This document shows positions 10,321 through 19,077 of a stretch of DNA of 64,000 nt, one piece after another. Source of the stretch: Bacteroides sp. (GTDB taxonomy: Bacteria > Bacteroidota > Bacteroidia > Bacteroidales > Bacteroidaceae); contig JAJQFD010000041.1 in NCBI GenBank assembly GCA_021201335.1, positions 1-64,000 of the forward strand. The letters run 5' to 3'. Below the pieces are notes generated by a model. That model worked only from the letters and a program-made list of their open reading frames with translations. It made no database searches and was not told the DNA's origin. Both the position numbers and the translations under genes were made by a program. The stretch's first letter is position 1. Each line of letters starts with the position of its first letter.

Positions 10321-13300
10321 ATGAAAAGAAAATTGATGCTGTTATTAAGCTGCCTTTTCGTAGGAATAGGTTTGGTTACTGCTCAAAATCAGACAGTAAC
10401 TGGGACTGTTATTTCTGAAGAAGATGAGCAACCAGTTGTAGGAGCCTCTGTATTAGTAAAAGGTACAACTTTAGGTACTATTACTGATATTGATGGTCAT
10501 TTTACATTGTCTAATGTACCAAGTTCTGCGAAGACTTTGCAAGTATCATTTATCGGACTACAAAGTCAGGAAGTTGCCATTAAACCTAACGTGAGAGTGG
10601 TTCTGAAGCCAGATTCCGAGATATTGGACGAGGTTGTAGTTACAGCTTTGGGTATCTCTCGTGAGAAGAAAGCATTGGGATATGCTGTTAGCGAGGTAAA
10701 AGGAGAAGAATTATTAAAAGCTCGCGGTGGGGTAAATAACCCGATAAACTCTCTACAAGGAAAAGTTGCCGGTTTACAAATTGCCGGAAGTTCCGGATCC
10801 ATGGGTGGATCGTCGAAAGTCCTCATACGTGGTGTAAGCTCCATTTCAGGAAATAACCAACCGTTATTTGTCATAGATGGTGTTCCTGTTGAAGGTGGTG
10901 ATTATAACTCCACTGAAACAGCCCGTGGAGCGGGTGGATATGACTATGGTAACCTTATTCAGGACTTAAATCCGGATGATATTGAAAGTATGTCCATACT
11001 TAAGGGTCCTAACGCTTCAGCATTATATGGTTCGCGTGCGACTAATGGTGTTATCATGATAACAACTAAGAAAGGTGGAAAGAATGAAGGTTATGGCGTT
11101 ACATTTAGTTCATCGGTTGGGTTTGAGGTAGTTAATAAACTTCCTAAAATGCAAAAGCTGTATGGAGGTGGTAACGGTTTGGACTTTGAGCAAGTAACCA
11201 TTAATGGAAAAACTTATAATTATCCGGATTATGCTACTGACGAAAGCTGGGGACCTAAATTAGAAGGGCAGACTGTACTTTCATGGTATGACCTTGCTAG
11301 ATGGGAAGCTGGTGGAAAAGTTGGTGACCCTACTACTTCATCATGGTCTGCTCCAAAACATGATATTAGAGATTTTTTTGATACTGGTGTTTCATTCACT
11401 AATAATATCTCGATAGCTCAAGGAAATGACCGTAGTAATGTGCGTATATCTTATACAAATACTGATTTAAAAGGATATATGCCTAATAGCTCATTAAGTA
11501 AAAATGTATTCAGTGTTGCAGGAAGAATGACTAGTGCTGACGGAAAGTTTGAAGCATTTACCAATCTGACCTATTTCAATTCACGTGCAAAAGGACGTAC
11601 AGAGACAGGATACGGTGATAATAATGTGATGGTTAAGTTTATTCAATGGGGGCATCGTGAACTTGACATGAAACAACTTAAGGATTTGTATATCATGCCT
11701 GATGGTTCACAAGTAACATGGAATCGTAGTGGTTGGGATGATCCAACACCAGCTTATAGCAATAACCCCTATTGGAGCCGTAATATGAATTATCAGAATG
11801 ATAGTCGTAACCGGGTATATGGTAATGTCGGAGTCAGCTATCAAATTTTACCTGAACTCAAATTCCAATATAAAGCTAATCTTGATTTCTTTGTTGATAA
11901 ACAATATGAAAGAAATGCGGTTTATTCGCAGGAAATTTCAAAATATAAGGAGATATCAAGACAGCAATATGAACTAAACAATGAGTTTATGTTAATATAT
12001 AATCGTACATTCAATGATTTTACATTAAATATTAATCTTGGTGCTAATCTGATGAAGCGCAGATACGAATATGTATTTGGTGAGACGAGTGGTGGATTGG
12101 CTATTCCTTTATTTTATAATTTAAAAAATTCTATTTCTTCGTCAACTTCAGAAAACTTGTTGAGAAAGAAAAGTATTAATTCTATTTTCGGAAATGCAAC
12201 GCTTGGTTGGAAAAGCATGCTATACCTTGACGTTTCACTACGTAATGACTGGTCATCAACTCTTCCTGACGGAAATAATTCATATATGTATCCATCCGTA
12301 ACCGGTAGTTTTGTATTCTCAGAATTGCTGAAGGAAAGTATGCCTTGGCTCACATTCGGTAAATTACGTTTGGGTTATGCACAGGTAGGTAATGATACAG
12401 ATCCATATCAGGTTGTTGATACCTATACTCAATATACGAATATTGATTCTTCGACAGGAACACCGGGATATATTCTTAATACTACATTGAAAAATGAAGC
12501 CTTAAAACCTGAAACGACTAATTCTTATGAAGTCGGATTGGAAATGAGTTTCTTCCATAATAGACTTGGCTTCGAAGCAACTTACTATTCGAGTGAAACG
12601 AAAGATCAAATTATTCCCTTGTCTGTATCAGGAAGTACAGGATATCTTTATCGTGTAATTAATTCTGGTTTGATCACAAACCGTGGTATTGAATTTATGC
12701 TTCATGGAACTCCAATTAAAACACGTGACTTCAGCTGGAATTCTACACTAACTCTTGCTTCAAATAAGAACAAAGTAAAAGAATTAACCGGTGACGTGAA
12801 TTACTATAGACTGGCGAATGCTCCATTTAGAGTAGAAGTAGGTGCCTTGAAAGGCTCTGAATATGGGGTAATTATGGGTACTAATTATGTATTTGATGAT
12901 AACGGGAATAAAGTCATTACAGCAGATGGACAATATGCTTCAACTGCTGGGAATGAAAATCTTGGTAGCATTTATCCTGATTTCACTGGTGGATGGAACA
13001 ATACATTTACCTATAAGAATTTTGATTTAAGTATTCTATTCGACTTCTCCAGAGGAGGCCATTTCTTTTCCACATCGTATATGTTTGGGATGTATTCAGG
13101 TATGCTTGAAGAGAGTGCGGCAAATGGGATTCGTGAAAACGGGATAGTCTTAGAAGGTGTGCAAGCGGATGGAACAAAAAACACTGTTGTTGCAGATGCT
13201 CAGGAATATTGTGAAGCTTTCAATTCCGGACCGGCAGCGCAAAGTGTTTTCAGATCAGATTACATCAAACTTAGAGAAATCAACATAGGCTATACATTCC

Positions 13301-13494
13301 CTATGAAGAATAACCAATTCATCAAGTCTTTGCGTTTATCCGCTTATGGACGTAATCTTGCAGTATGGGGTCCTGATACTAAACATTTCGATCCTGAAAT
13401 GATTGTTACCGGTTCAGGTAATATACAGGGAATTGAGGGTGGAGCAATACCATCGGTAGCGACATTCGGTTTTAATGTAAGTTTGAAATTTTAA
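10321..13494 (+). CDS. SusC/RagA TonB-linked outer membrane protein (expressed copy)
   Basis: A complete 1057-residue SusC/RagA transporter. Seen: a signal peptide ending around residue 22 (GLVTAQ), the CarboxypepD_reg-like domain (about 24-95, GTVISEEDEQPVVGASVLVKG), a DEVVVTALG segment typical of the region before the plug, the plug (about 105-250, with VIDGVPVEGG and GSRATNGVIMITTKKGG), and a long barrel ending FGFNVSLKF. It moves substrate captured by its SusD partner across the outer membrane using TonB/ExbBD energy. The partner gene begins 20 bp downstream. Residues 68-88 lie within the 66-bp repeat shared with the left susC, so promoter, signal peptide and first 67 residues can be swapped by inversion. 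In this orientation this copy should be the one made. Confidence 0.95.
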   Translation: MKRKLMLLLSCLFVGIGLVTAQNQTVTGTVISEEDEQPVVGASVLVKGTTLGTITDIDGHFTLSNVPSSAKTLQVSFIGLQSQEVAIKPNVRVVLKPDSEILDEVVVTALGISREKKALGYAVSEVKGEELLKARGGVNNPINSLQGKVAGLQIAGSSGSMGGSSKVLIRGVSSISGNNQPLFVIDGVPVEGGDYNSTETARGAGGYDYGNLIQDLNPDDIESMSILKGPNASALYGSRATNGVIMITTKKGGKNEGYGVTFSSSVGFEVVNKLPKMQKLYGGGNGLDFEQVTINGKTYNYPDYATDESWGPKLEGQTVLSWYDLARWEAGGKVGDPTTSSWSAPKHDIRDFFDTGVSFTNNISIAQGNDRSNVRISYTNTDLKGYMPNSSLSKNVFSVAGRMTSADGKFEAFTNLTYFNSRAKGRTETGYGDNNVMVKFIQWGHRELDMKQLKDLYIMPDGSQVTWNRSGWDDPTPAYSNNPYWSRNMNYQNDSRNRVYGNVGVSYQILPELKFQYKANLDFFVDKQYERNAVYSQEISKYKEISRQQYELNNEFMLIYNRTFNDFTLNINLGANLMKRRYEYVFGETSGGLAIPLFYNLKNSISSSTSENLLRKKSINSIFGNATLGWKSMLYLDVSLRNDWSSTLPDGNNSYMYPSVTGSFVFSELLKESMPWLTFGKLRLGYAQVGNDTDPYQVVDTYTQYTNIDSSTGTPGYILNTTLKNEALKPETTNSYEVGLEMSFFHNRLGFEATYYSSETKDQIIPLSVSGSTGYLYRVINSGLITNRGIEFMLHGTPIKTRDFSWNSTLTLASNKNKVKELTGDVNYYRLANAPFRVEVGALKGSEYGVIMGTNYVFDDNGNKVITADGQYASTAGNENLGSIYPDFTGGWNNTFTYKNFDLSILFDFSRGGHFFSTSYMFGMYSGMLEESAANGIRENGIVLEGVQADGTKNTVVADAQEYCEAFNSGPAAQSVFRSDYIKLREINIGYTFPMKNNQFIKSLRLSAYGRNLAVWGPDTKHFDPEMIVTGSGNIQGIEGGAIPSVATFGFNVSLKF
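10521..10586 (+). repeat. Right 66-bp inverted repeat of the susC inversion switch
   Basis: Exact reverse complement of 8260-8325, lying in codons 67-89 of the complete susC. The frame is the same in both genes, so strand exchange anywhere in the repeat makes a sense fusion. The spacer between the two repeats is 2195 bp and carries the recombinase and the susC promoter region. Confidence 0.93.
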
Positions 13495-13514
13495 TCAATT
13501 AAAAAGAGATTGTT

Positions 13515-15101
13515 ATGAAAAAAGCAATATATAAATATCTTTTAGGAAGTCTCTTTATTCTATCCATGGTAGCATGTGAAAGTATGGAGACAGTAAATAC
13601 TGACCCCAATAATCCAGCCGGAGTACCTTCGAATATGTTATTTAGTGGTGCTCAGAAGAAAATGATGGATTATATTTACGATAACTGGTTTAGTGGACGG
13701 CAATCTTTAGTTTACAGTCAATATTGGGCACAACGTAACTATACGGAAGAAGATCGTTATCAGATTCGGGAAAGTGTAAACAATAATTATTTCAATGTAT
13801 TTTATACATTGATCGCTAATATGAATGAAGTTATTGAAATGAATACAGACCCGGAGATTGCTCCAAGTTCTGCATTATATGGAAGTAACGAAAATCAAAT
13901 TGCAGCAGCCAAGATAATGAAAGCATGGTTGTTTAGCATTATGACTGATACATGGGGAAGCATTCCATATTCAGAAGCAGGAAAATTAAAAGAAGGTGAA
14001 TATTATCCTAAATATGATAGTCAGGAAGTAATCTATGAGTCTTTAATTGCAGAACTAACAGCAGCAGCGGAAATGATCGACGAGTCTGAATCAGCATTTG
14101 TCGGTGGAGATATGATTTATTATGGAGATGCTTCTAAATGGAAAAAATTTGCAAACTCTTTAAAATGCCGTTTAGCACTTCACACATCTAAAGTTACTGG
14201 ATCTAAATGGAAACAATATATAGCTGAAGCCATAGCAAGTGGCGTATTTGATAGCAATGATGATGTTGCAGCATACCACTACTCAGCGACTGCTCCTGAT
14301 TATTCTTATTTTTATGAAGGATACTTTATTAGTGCCCGTAATGACTTTACGATTACTCGTGGTTTTGTCAATATTTTAAAAGGATTATCTGATAATCTGA
14401 ATAATAAAACACACCCATGGGAAGGTGTCTTAGATCCGCGTTTGCCAATGTTCACCACTGATCGTGATGGTAACTATGAAGGTATACCTTATGGAATAAA
14501 GAGTTCTGAGTTAACTACTGCTTTCCGTAATGCAGCTCCTAACTGGTATGCAAATCCACCAATGCAATTGCAACCTGATTTTGCTGTGCCTTTAATGACG
14601 TATGCTGAAGTACAGTTTATACTTAGTGAATATAATAATTTCTCTTTGAACGAATACAAAGCAGGTGTTGAGGCTTCACTGGATTACTGGGCAGCTGAAA
14701 GTGGAACAAGATTGGATGAAACTGTAAGACAAGCATATATTAATGCTGTGACTGGAAGTGTAAATGCCGAAACACTAGCTCTGCAAAAGTACATTGATTT
14801 ATTTATGAATGAAACCGAAGCTTGGACAGAAATTCGTCGTACTGGTTATCCAACGTTATTAGTTCAACCTGGAGAGATATCTGTACAAGACGCTAAAGGC
14901 AATAATTTATTATTCGAACCATTATCAGATACTAAGAATATGATCATTGCACGCGTAAAATATCCGACAATAGAAAGTACTGTTAACGGTGATAATTTTA
15001 ATGCTGCAGTAGCGAACTTAGAAGATGGTAGTAATAACTATTATTCACCCATGTTCTGGGACAAACGAAGAAGTGAAGGCCCTCATCCAACAAATAAGTG
15101 A
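13515..15101 (+). CDS. SusD-like lipoprotein (SusD-like_2 type), partner of the expressed SusC
   Basis: A 528-residue lipoprotein. Signal peptide with lipobox SMVAC (Cys21), then the NTDPNNP motif (28-34) typical of the SusD-like_2 subgroup, and TPR-like helices. The C-terminal part has FMNETEAWTEIRRTGYP, the counterpart of the SusD signature, and YSPMFWDKR near the end. It follows susC by 20 bp and would be co-transcribed. The pair differs strongly from the left pair in the SusD subgroup, so the switch would exchange transporters with different substrates, not close variants. The operon ends in a strong hairpin at 15123-15155. Confidence 0.93.
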   Translation: MKKAIYKYLLGSLFILSMVACESMETVNTDPNNPAGVPSNMLFSGAQKKMMDYIYDNWFSGRQSLVYSQYWAQRNYTEEDRYQIRESVNNNYFNVFYTLIANMNEVIEMNTDPEIAPSSALYGSNENQIAAAKIMKAWLFSIMTDTWGSIPYSEAGKLKEGEYYPKYDSQEVIYESLIAELTAAAEMIDESESAFVGGDMIYYGDASKWKKFANSLKCRLALHTSKVTGSKWKQYIAEAIASGVFDSNDDVAAYHYSATAPDYSYFYEGYFISARNDFTITRGFVNILKGLSDNLNNKTHPWEGVLDPRLPMFTTDRDGNYEGIPYGIKSSELTTAFRNAAPNWYANPPMQLQPDFAVPLMTYAEVQFILSEYNNFSLNEYKAGVEASLDYWAAESGTRLDETVRQAYINAVTGSVNAETLALQKYIDLFMNETEAWTEIRRTGYPTLLVQPGEISVQDAKGNNLLFEPLSDTKNMIIARVKYPTIESTVNGDNFNAAVANLEDGSNNYYSPMFWDKRRSEGPHPTNK

Positions 15102-15122
15102 TAAAAGAAAATAAATTTTAAG

Positions 15123-15155
15123 TAAGGCTGTTCCCATTCTCTCGGAACAGCCTTA
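15123..15155. terminator. Intrinsic terminator, probably bidirectional
   Basis: Perfect 11-bp stem AAGGCTGTTCC / GGAACAGCCTT (extendable by one T-A pair) with a short loop. It lies between the convergent susD-like gene (ends 15101) and the HAD hydrolase gene (ends 15181) and could serve both. Confidence 0.8.
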
Positions 15156-15180
15156 TTTATTTGTATTATTCTCAAACTTT

Positions 15181-15873
15181 TCATATTAAATTACGAAGCT
15201 GACTCAATTCATTAATGCAATACGTCGGCTGAAAGCCCTTTTTTCCTTCTTTCTTGAAATCATAATAAACCTGATCCATCCCTACTCCTTTTGCTCCCAC
15301 TATATCTGCCTCCCAGCTATCCCCAATCATAAGAGATTCCTTCAACTCAGATTGAGTTGCCGATAAAGCAAAATGAAAGATCTCCGGATATGGTTTCATA
15401 ACTCCAATATCTTCTGAAAGAATAATTTTTTTAAAATAAGAAGAAATACCTGCTGCTTCCATTTTATGAGATTGCAGTTCTCTGAAACCATTCGACAATA
15501 TATATAGATTGTATTTGGGGGAAAGATATTCCAAAACTTCTTTTGCAGCGGGCATCACCTTTTTCAAGGTATGTATCACAGAAAAGAAATCATCTGAAAA
15601 AGCTTGAGCCAACTCAGGATTATTAACCCCAACCGCCTGAAGAGGATATAAAAAACGGGCTCTATTTAATTCATCTTTGGTTATTTTCGAATTACCATAT
15701 AACGCCCAGAGTTCTGTATTTCGTTCTTGATATAAAGCATAATAGTGGTCAAAAGAGTCGAAATATTTTTCAAAGTTATATCTATCGTACATCATTCTGA
15801 ATGTATCGCGGGAGTTGTCTGAAAAAGCCCAGAGAGTATCATCCAAATCAAAAAAAATATTTTTATATTTCAC
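15181..15873 (-). CDS. HAD-superfamily hydrolase of the YjjG type (noncanonical pyrimidine nucleotidase-like)
   Basis: A 230-residue HAD hydrolase. Motif I is FFDLDDTLW (8-16), with the nucleophile and acid Asp residues. Motif II is ILSNGF, the motif III Lys is in the VMKPYPEIF region, and motif IV is MIGDSWEADIVGAKG. The helical cap and the overall pattern fit the YjjG/YfnB group, whose E. coli member dephosphorylates noncanonical pyrimidine nucleotides in house-cleaning. Substrate specificity is inferred from resemblance only. Cytoplasmic, intact, and it stands alone, convergent with the susD-like gene and sharing its terminator. Confidence 0.88.
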   Translation of the reverse strand: MKYKNIFFDLDDTLWAFSDNSRDTFRMMYDRYNFEKYFDSFDHYYALYQERNTELWALYGNSKITKDELNRARFLYPLQAVGVNNPELAQAFSDDFFSVIHTLKKVMPAAKEVLEYLSPKYNLYILSNGFRELQSHKMEAAGISSYFKKIILSEDIGVMKPYPEIFHFALSATQSELKESLMIGDSWEADIVGAKGVGMDQVYYDFKKEGKKGFQPTYCINELSQLRNLI

Positions 15874-15913
15874 GGTAAGCAGGATATGAGAATAAAACTT
15901 TCATGAAAAAAGT

Positions 15914-15989
15914 ATCCTGAATATAGAAAAGGATTCATCTTCATGTTCAGTTTAGGAACATTGTATATATCCTTCCTTATATTCAGGAT
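15914..15989. repeat. 76-bp imperfect palindrome (structured intergenic element)
   Basis: Arms ATCCTGAATATA (15914-15925) and TATATTCAGGAT (15978-15989) pair perfectly. Further inner pairing is possible (AAGGAT with ATCCTT, CATGTTC with GAACATTG), so nearly the whole element can fold as one long hairpin. It lies between the coiled-coil lipoprotein and the HAD hydrolase gene, both on the minus strand. It may be a MITE remnant or a structured RNA; nothing in the sequence decides. Confidence 0.6.
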
Positions 15990-15999
15990 TACTGACCTT

Positions 16000-16035
16000 A
16001 AAAGATAAAAACCTAATTATAAGTCTTTATCTTTT
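16000..16035 (-). terminator. Possible terminator of the coiled-coil lipoprotein gene
   Basis: Perfect 10-bp AT-rich stem AAAAGATAAA / TTTATCTTTT with a 16-base loop, starting 9 bp past the stop of the minus-strand gene at 16044. The stem is weak but the position fits, and the minus-strand copy ends in T residues. Confidence 0.45.
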
Positions 16036-16043
16036 ATTTATTG

Positions 16044-16901
16044 TTATCTTACTTGTATTACCAAATATTTTGTAATACTCCAGAATCTTTCAGGATTTGT
16101 AATTCTAAAGATCAATTGCTTTTTATCATCTTCCGCAAATACATAGGTCCCTTCCGGATGACTGGTAAGTAAATCAGCACGTTTTGAGTAAAGCTTAATT
16201 TCTTTGGTAGTACGAATATCAATCTGAGTAAAATAATTCTTATTGAAATTTGAACTCTTCAGCACATCACCGCTTTCAAGAATCTTCTGATCCTTTAATT
16301 CTTTCTTTGTACCAAATACAAACCACGCTGTATTCATTGCTTTATCCTGTTGTTCCACAGTTCTGGCTTTTGCCTGATTTTCTGCTTCCAATGTCTGTTT
16401 ATAAGCATTCAGATCATTCACTGCTGCATCCAATTCCTGAATACGAATGTTTTTATTGGCTAGTTCTGCCTGCAGTTCTTCAATACGACGTGTTTTAACT
16501 TCCAATTCCTGTGTAAGGGACTGGATGGCTTTTCTCAGCTGAGCTGAGTTTGTGTTACTTTTCTTTAGTTGTTCTTCCAATTTAGCTATCTGATCTCTGT
16601 TTTCAGCCATTGTAGTCCTGATAAATTCAATATCTGCCGCAATCTGTTCTCTGGCTGATCCGGCATTCTCAGAAATGCTTCCACGCTGCAAATCAACCCG
16701 GTTTTCGGCAGCACTGATCTCACGAAATCCTTCCTGAACAGAATTGAATGTACTCATAATTTCATCCAATTCAGCGTCACGCTGAGCTAAAACGATGGAT
16801 AATGAATCTTTTTCTGCCTGTAGCTTCTTTCTACCAGTGACTGAATCGCATGAGCTTAATATAGCCACACATACCAATAATAAAAGTGCTAACTTTTTCA
16901 T
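16044..16901 (-). CDS. Coiled-coil lipoprotein of unknown function
   Basis: A 285-residue protein with a lipoprotein signal and lipobox LSSC (Cys18). A long coiled coil follows (about 28-195, heptads rich in Glu, Gln, Lys and Leu), and then a C-terminal globular part of about 90 residues (from NTAWFVFGTKKEL to the end). The C-terminal part is conserved in Bacteroidetes proteins of this layout, but I know of no established role. It is expected to be anchored in a membrane facing the periplasm. It lies 25 bp downstream of rsmI and could be in the same transcript. It is intact. Confidence 0.8.
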   Translation of the reverse strand: MKKLALLLLVCVAILSSCDSVTGRKKLQAEKDSLSIVLAQRDAELDEIMSTFNSVQEGFREISAAENRVDLQRGSISENAGSAREQIAADIEFIRTTMAENRDQIAKLEEQLKKSNTNSAQLRKAIQSLTQELEVKTRRIEELQAELANKNIRIQELDAAVNDLNAYKQTLEAENQAKARTVEQQDKAMNTAWFVFGTKKELKDQKILESGDVLKSSNFNKNYFTQIDIRTTKEIKLYSKRADLLTSHPEGTYVFAEDDKKQLIFRITNPERFWSITKYLVIQVR

Positions 16902-16926
16902 ACATTTACATTTTTAATAAAGTTAT

Positions 16927-17607
16927 TTAATCGTCTATTCCTTTAAGAATAATCACTATTTCTCCACGAGGCTCTTTTTGCTTAAAATGTTCAATCACAT
17001 CGGCAAGTTTACCCCGTATAGTTTCTTCATATAATTTCGAAAGCTCCCTAGAAACTGAAACTTGTCGTTCACTTCCAAAATACTCCACAAATTGGGTTAA
17101 GGTTTTTAGTAAACGGTAGGGAGACTCGTAAAATATCATTGTTCTGGATTCCTTCGCCAAAGTTTTTAGCCGGGTCATACGACCTTTTTTTTGAGGCAGG
17201 AAACCTTCAAAACAAAACCTGTCGCTAGGTAAGCCGGAACATACCAGTGCCGGTACTAATGCGGTTGCACCCGGCAGGCATTCTACCTCAATATCATTCT
17301 GAACACATTCCCGTACAATCAGGAAACCCGGATCAGAAATACCCGGTGTACCAGCATCCGAAATCAAAGCAGCGTTCTCACCTCCTTTTATCTTATTAAC
17401 AACATTTTCTATCGTTTTATGTTCATTAAATTTGTGATGTGAAAACATCGTTTTTTTAATTTCAAAATGCTTCAAGAGAATTCCGGAAGTACGTGTGTCT
17501 TCAGCTAAAATAAAATCGACTTCTTTCAAGATACGAATGGCACGATATGTTATATCTTCCAGATTCCCAATAGGAGTCGGTACAACATATAATTTTCCCA
17601 TATTCAT
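16927..17607 (-). CDS. rsmI: 16S rRNA (cytidine(1402)-2'-O)-methyltransferase RsmI
   Basis: A 226-residue tetrapyrrole-methylase-fold enzyme that adds the 2'-O-methyl of C1402 in the decoding centre of 16S rRNA, using SAM. Diagnostic motifs: VVPTPIGNLEDITYRA near the N-terminus, LAEDTRTSGILL (34-45), the glycine-rich SAM site SDAGTPGISDPG, and EGFLPQKKGRM. It lacks the roughly 50-residue C-terminal extension of the E. coli protein, which is usual in Bacteroidetes. The start overlaps the stop of the upstream gene (TAATG-type), suggesting translational coupling. Intact. Confidence 0.95.
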   Translation of the reverse strand: MNMGKLYVVPTPIGNLEDITYRAIRILKEVDFILAEDTRTSGILLKHFEIKKTMFSHHKFNEHKTIENVVNKIKGGENAALISDAGTPGISDPGFLIVRECVQNDIEVECLPGATALVPALVCSGLPSDRFCFEGFLPQKKGRMTRLKTLAKESRTMIFYESPYRLLKTLTQFVEYFGSERQVSVSRELSKLYEETIRGKLADVIEHFKQKEPRGEIVIILKGIDD

Positions 17608-18371
17608 TAATTAAAGTACTTCTGAAGAATTTCCATGAATTCCGGATAAGCTTCATTTTCTTTATCCAGTTTTTCCGAATCTAGATATGTCATTACATTC
17701 TTTAAAGAACTCATCTCATTGATAAAAGCAAGTACATGATTCATTCGCTCCATATTTCCACTAAATAATTCACGCGAAAACCTGAATGAATCATTTAAAC
17801 TAAGTGAATCTCGGATATTCCCAACAGGCTTCAGTCGTTCAGCCAGAATGGTTGAAGAGTTATCAGAATTAACTAATATTTTTTCTTTAATGTTTATAAC
17901 ATTTGTATTTCTTTCCAAAACCAGATCTTCATTCTTTTGAGCACTGTATTCAACAACTTCCTCCTCATCTACAAGAGGCGATATGATTGTATTAACTTCA
18001 TTCCTTTCTTCCTTAACAATAGAATCTTCTTCCTTATTGTCATTTACGCGTGTAGGATCAGGTTCTTCAACCGAGTCAGGGTCTGATTCAGGTTCTTTAA
18101 TTGGTTCAACTTCTGGCTCCGGTTCTTTTACCGGATCAGGCAGAATTACAGGTTGCAGAACTTGTTGCATTTCAAGTTTTGGGATTTCAGTGGTTTTCTC
18201 AGCGCTTTCTTGTTCTAAGTTGGTCCACAATTGATCCAGCAAAAAATGTATATTTTGTATCCTTCTTTGTGCTATTTCACGCAATCCTTCATTTGATTCT
18301 TTTGCAATGGCATCCAGTAAAAATTTCAATTCGCGGACGTCCAGTTCTATATCATTAACCATTTTCTGCAT
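17607..18371 (-). CDS. Hypothetical protein with a Pro/Glu-rich linker
   Basis: A 254-residue protein I do not assign to a characterised family. An N-terminal helical segment (about 1-60, with REIAQRRIQNIHFLLDQLW) is joined to a C-terminal helical segment (about 190-254, SLNDSFRFSRELFSGNMERMNHV) by an acidic Pro/Glu/Asp-rich linker with repeats such as EPEPEVEP. The C-terminal part is shared by Bacteroidetes hypothetical proteins found next to tdk and rsmI. No signal peptide or membrane segment, so cytoplasmic. Its stop overlaps the rsmI start, and tdk is divergent upstream. Confidence 0.75.
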   Translation of the reverse strand: MQKMVNDIELDVRELKFLLDAIAKESNEGLREIAQRRIQNIHFLLDQLWTNLEQESAEKTTEIPKLEMQQVLQPVILPDPVKEPEPEVEPIKEPESDPDSVEEPDPTRVNDNKEEDSIVKEERNEVNTIISPLVDEEEVVEYSAQKNEDLVLERNTNVINIKEKILVNSDNSSTILAERLKPVGNIRDSLSLNDSFRFSRELFSGNMERMNHVLAFINEMSSLKNVMTYLDSEKLDKENEAYPEFMEILQKYFN

Positions 18372-18450
18372 ACCTTATTATTCTTTTCTGCTCAGCCACA
18401 AATGTAGAAATAATTAATATATAATGTGTCAATGAAGTAAACAAATGTAT

Positions 18451-18458
18451 TACATTTG
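18451..18458 (+). promoter_or_regulatory. Bacteroidales -7 promoter box of tdk
   Basis: TACATTTG matches TAnnTTTG and lies 28 bp upstream of the tdk start. The -33 element is not clear. Confidence 0.45.
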
Positions 18459-18485
18459 TAGCAAAATATAGGAATAAATAACATT

Positions 18486-19073
18486 ATGGTGGTATATTCG
18501 GAAGACCATACAAAAGAGACAAAGAGAAGAGGACGTATCGAAGTTGTGTGCGGATCCATGTTCTCTGGTAAGACAGAAGAATTGATCCGGCGACTGAAAA
18601 GGGCTAAATTTGCCCGTCAGCGGGTGGAGATTTTTAAACCGGCAGTTGATGTTCGTTATTCCCATGAAAATGTAGTATCACACGATAGGAATGCAATTTC
18701 ATCTACCCCCCTCGATTCTTCCGCAAGTCTGCTACTTTTTACTTCCGAAATTGATGTTGTAGGCATTGATGAAGCTCAATTTTTTGATGATGGACTAGTT
18801 GAAATTTGCAATGAATTGGCGAACAATGGAATAAGGGTTATTGTTGCTGGTTTGGATATGGATTTTAAAGGAAGACCTTTCGGTCCGATGCCCAAACTTT
18901 GTGCTATCGCTGATGAAGTTTCAAAGATGCATGCTATTTGTGTAAAATGCGGTGAATTGGCTAATTTTTCTCACCGTACCATTTCGAGCGAAAAACAATT
19001 TCTATTAGGAGAAAGTGAAGAATACGAACCTCTTTGCCGCTCCTGTTACAATAAGGCTACCTCTAAAGAATAG
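18486..19073 (+). CDS. tdk: Thymidine kinase
   Basis: A 195-residue type II thymidine kinase of the pyrimidine salvage pathway; it phosphorylates thymidine (and deoxyuridine) with ATP. Seen: P-loop GSMFSGKT (23-30), the DEAQFF Walker B motif near residue 100, the [14 protein letters not shown] lasso region, and the zinc ribbon formed by CVKC (about 157-160) and CRSC (184-187). Length is normal. The permease gene starts 5 bp after its stop, so the two form an operon. In Bacteroides genetics this is the familiar counter-selectable locus, which is background knowledge and not visible here. Confidence 0.97.
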   Translation: MVVYSEDHTKETKRRGRIEVVCGSMFSGKTEELIRRLKRAKFARQRVEIFKPAVDVRYSHENVVSHDRNAISSTPLDSSASLLLFTSEIDVVGIDEAQFFDDGLVEICNELANNGIRVIVAGLDMDFKGRPFGPMPKLCAIADEVSKMHAICVKCGELANFSHRTISSEKQFLLGESEEYEPLCRSCYNKATSKE

Positions 19074-19077
19074 AAGT

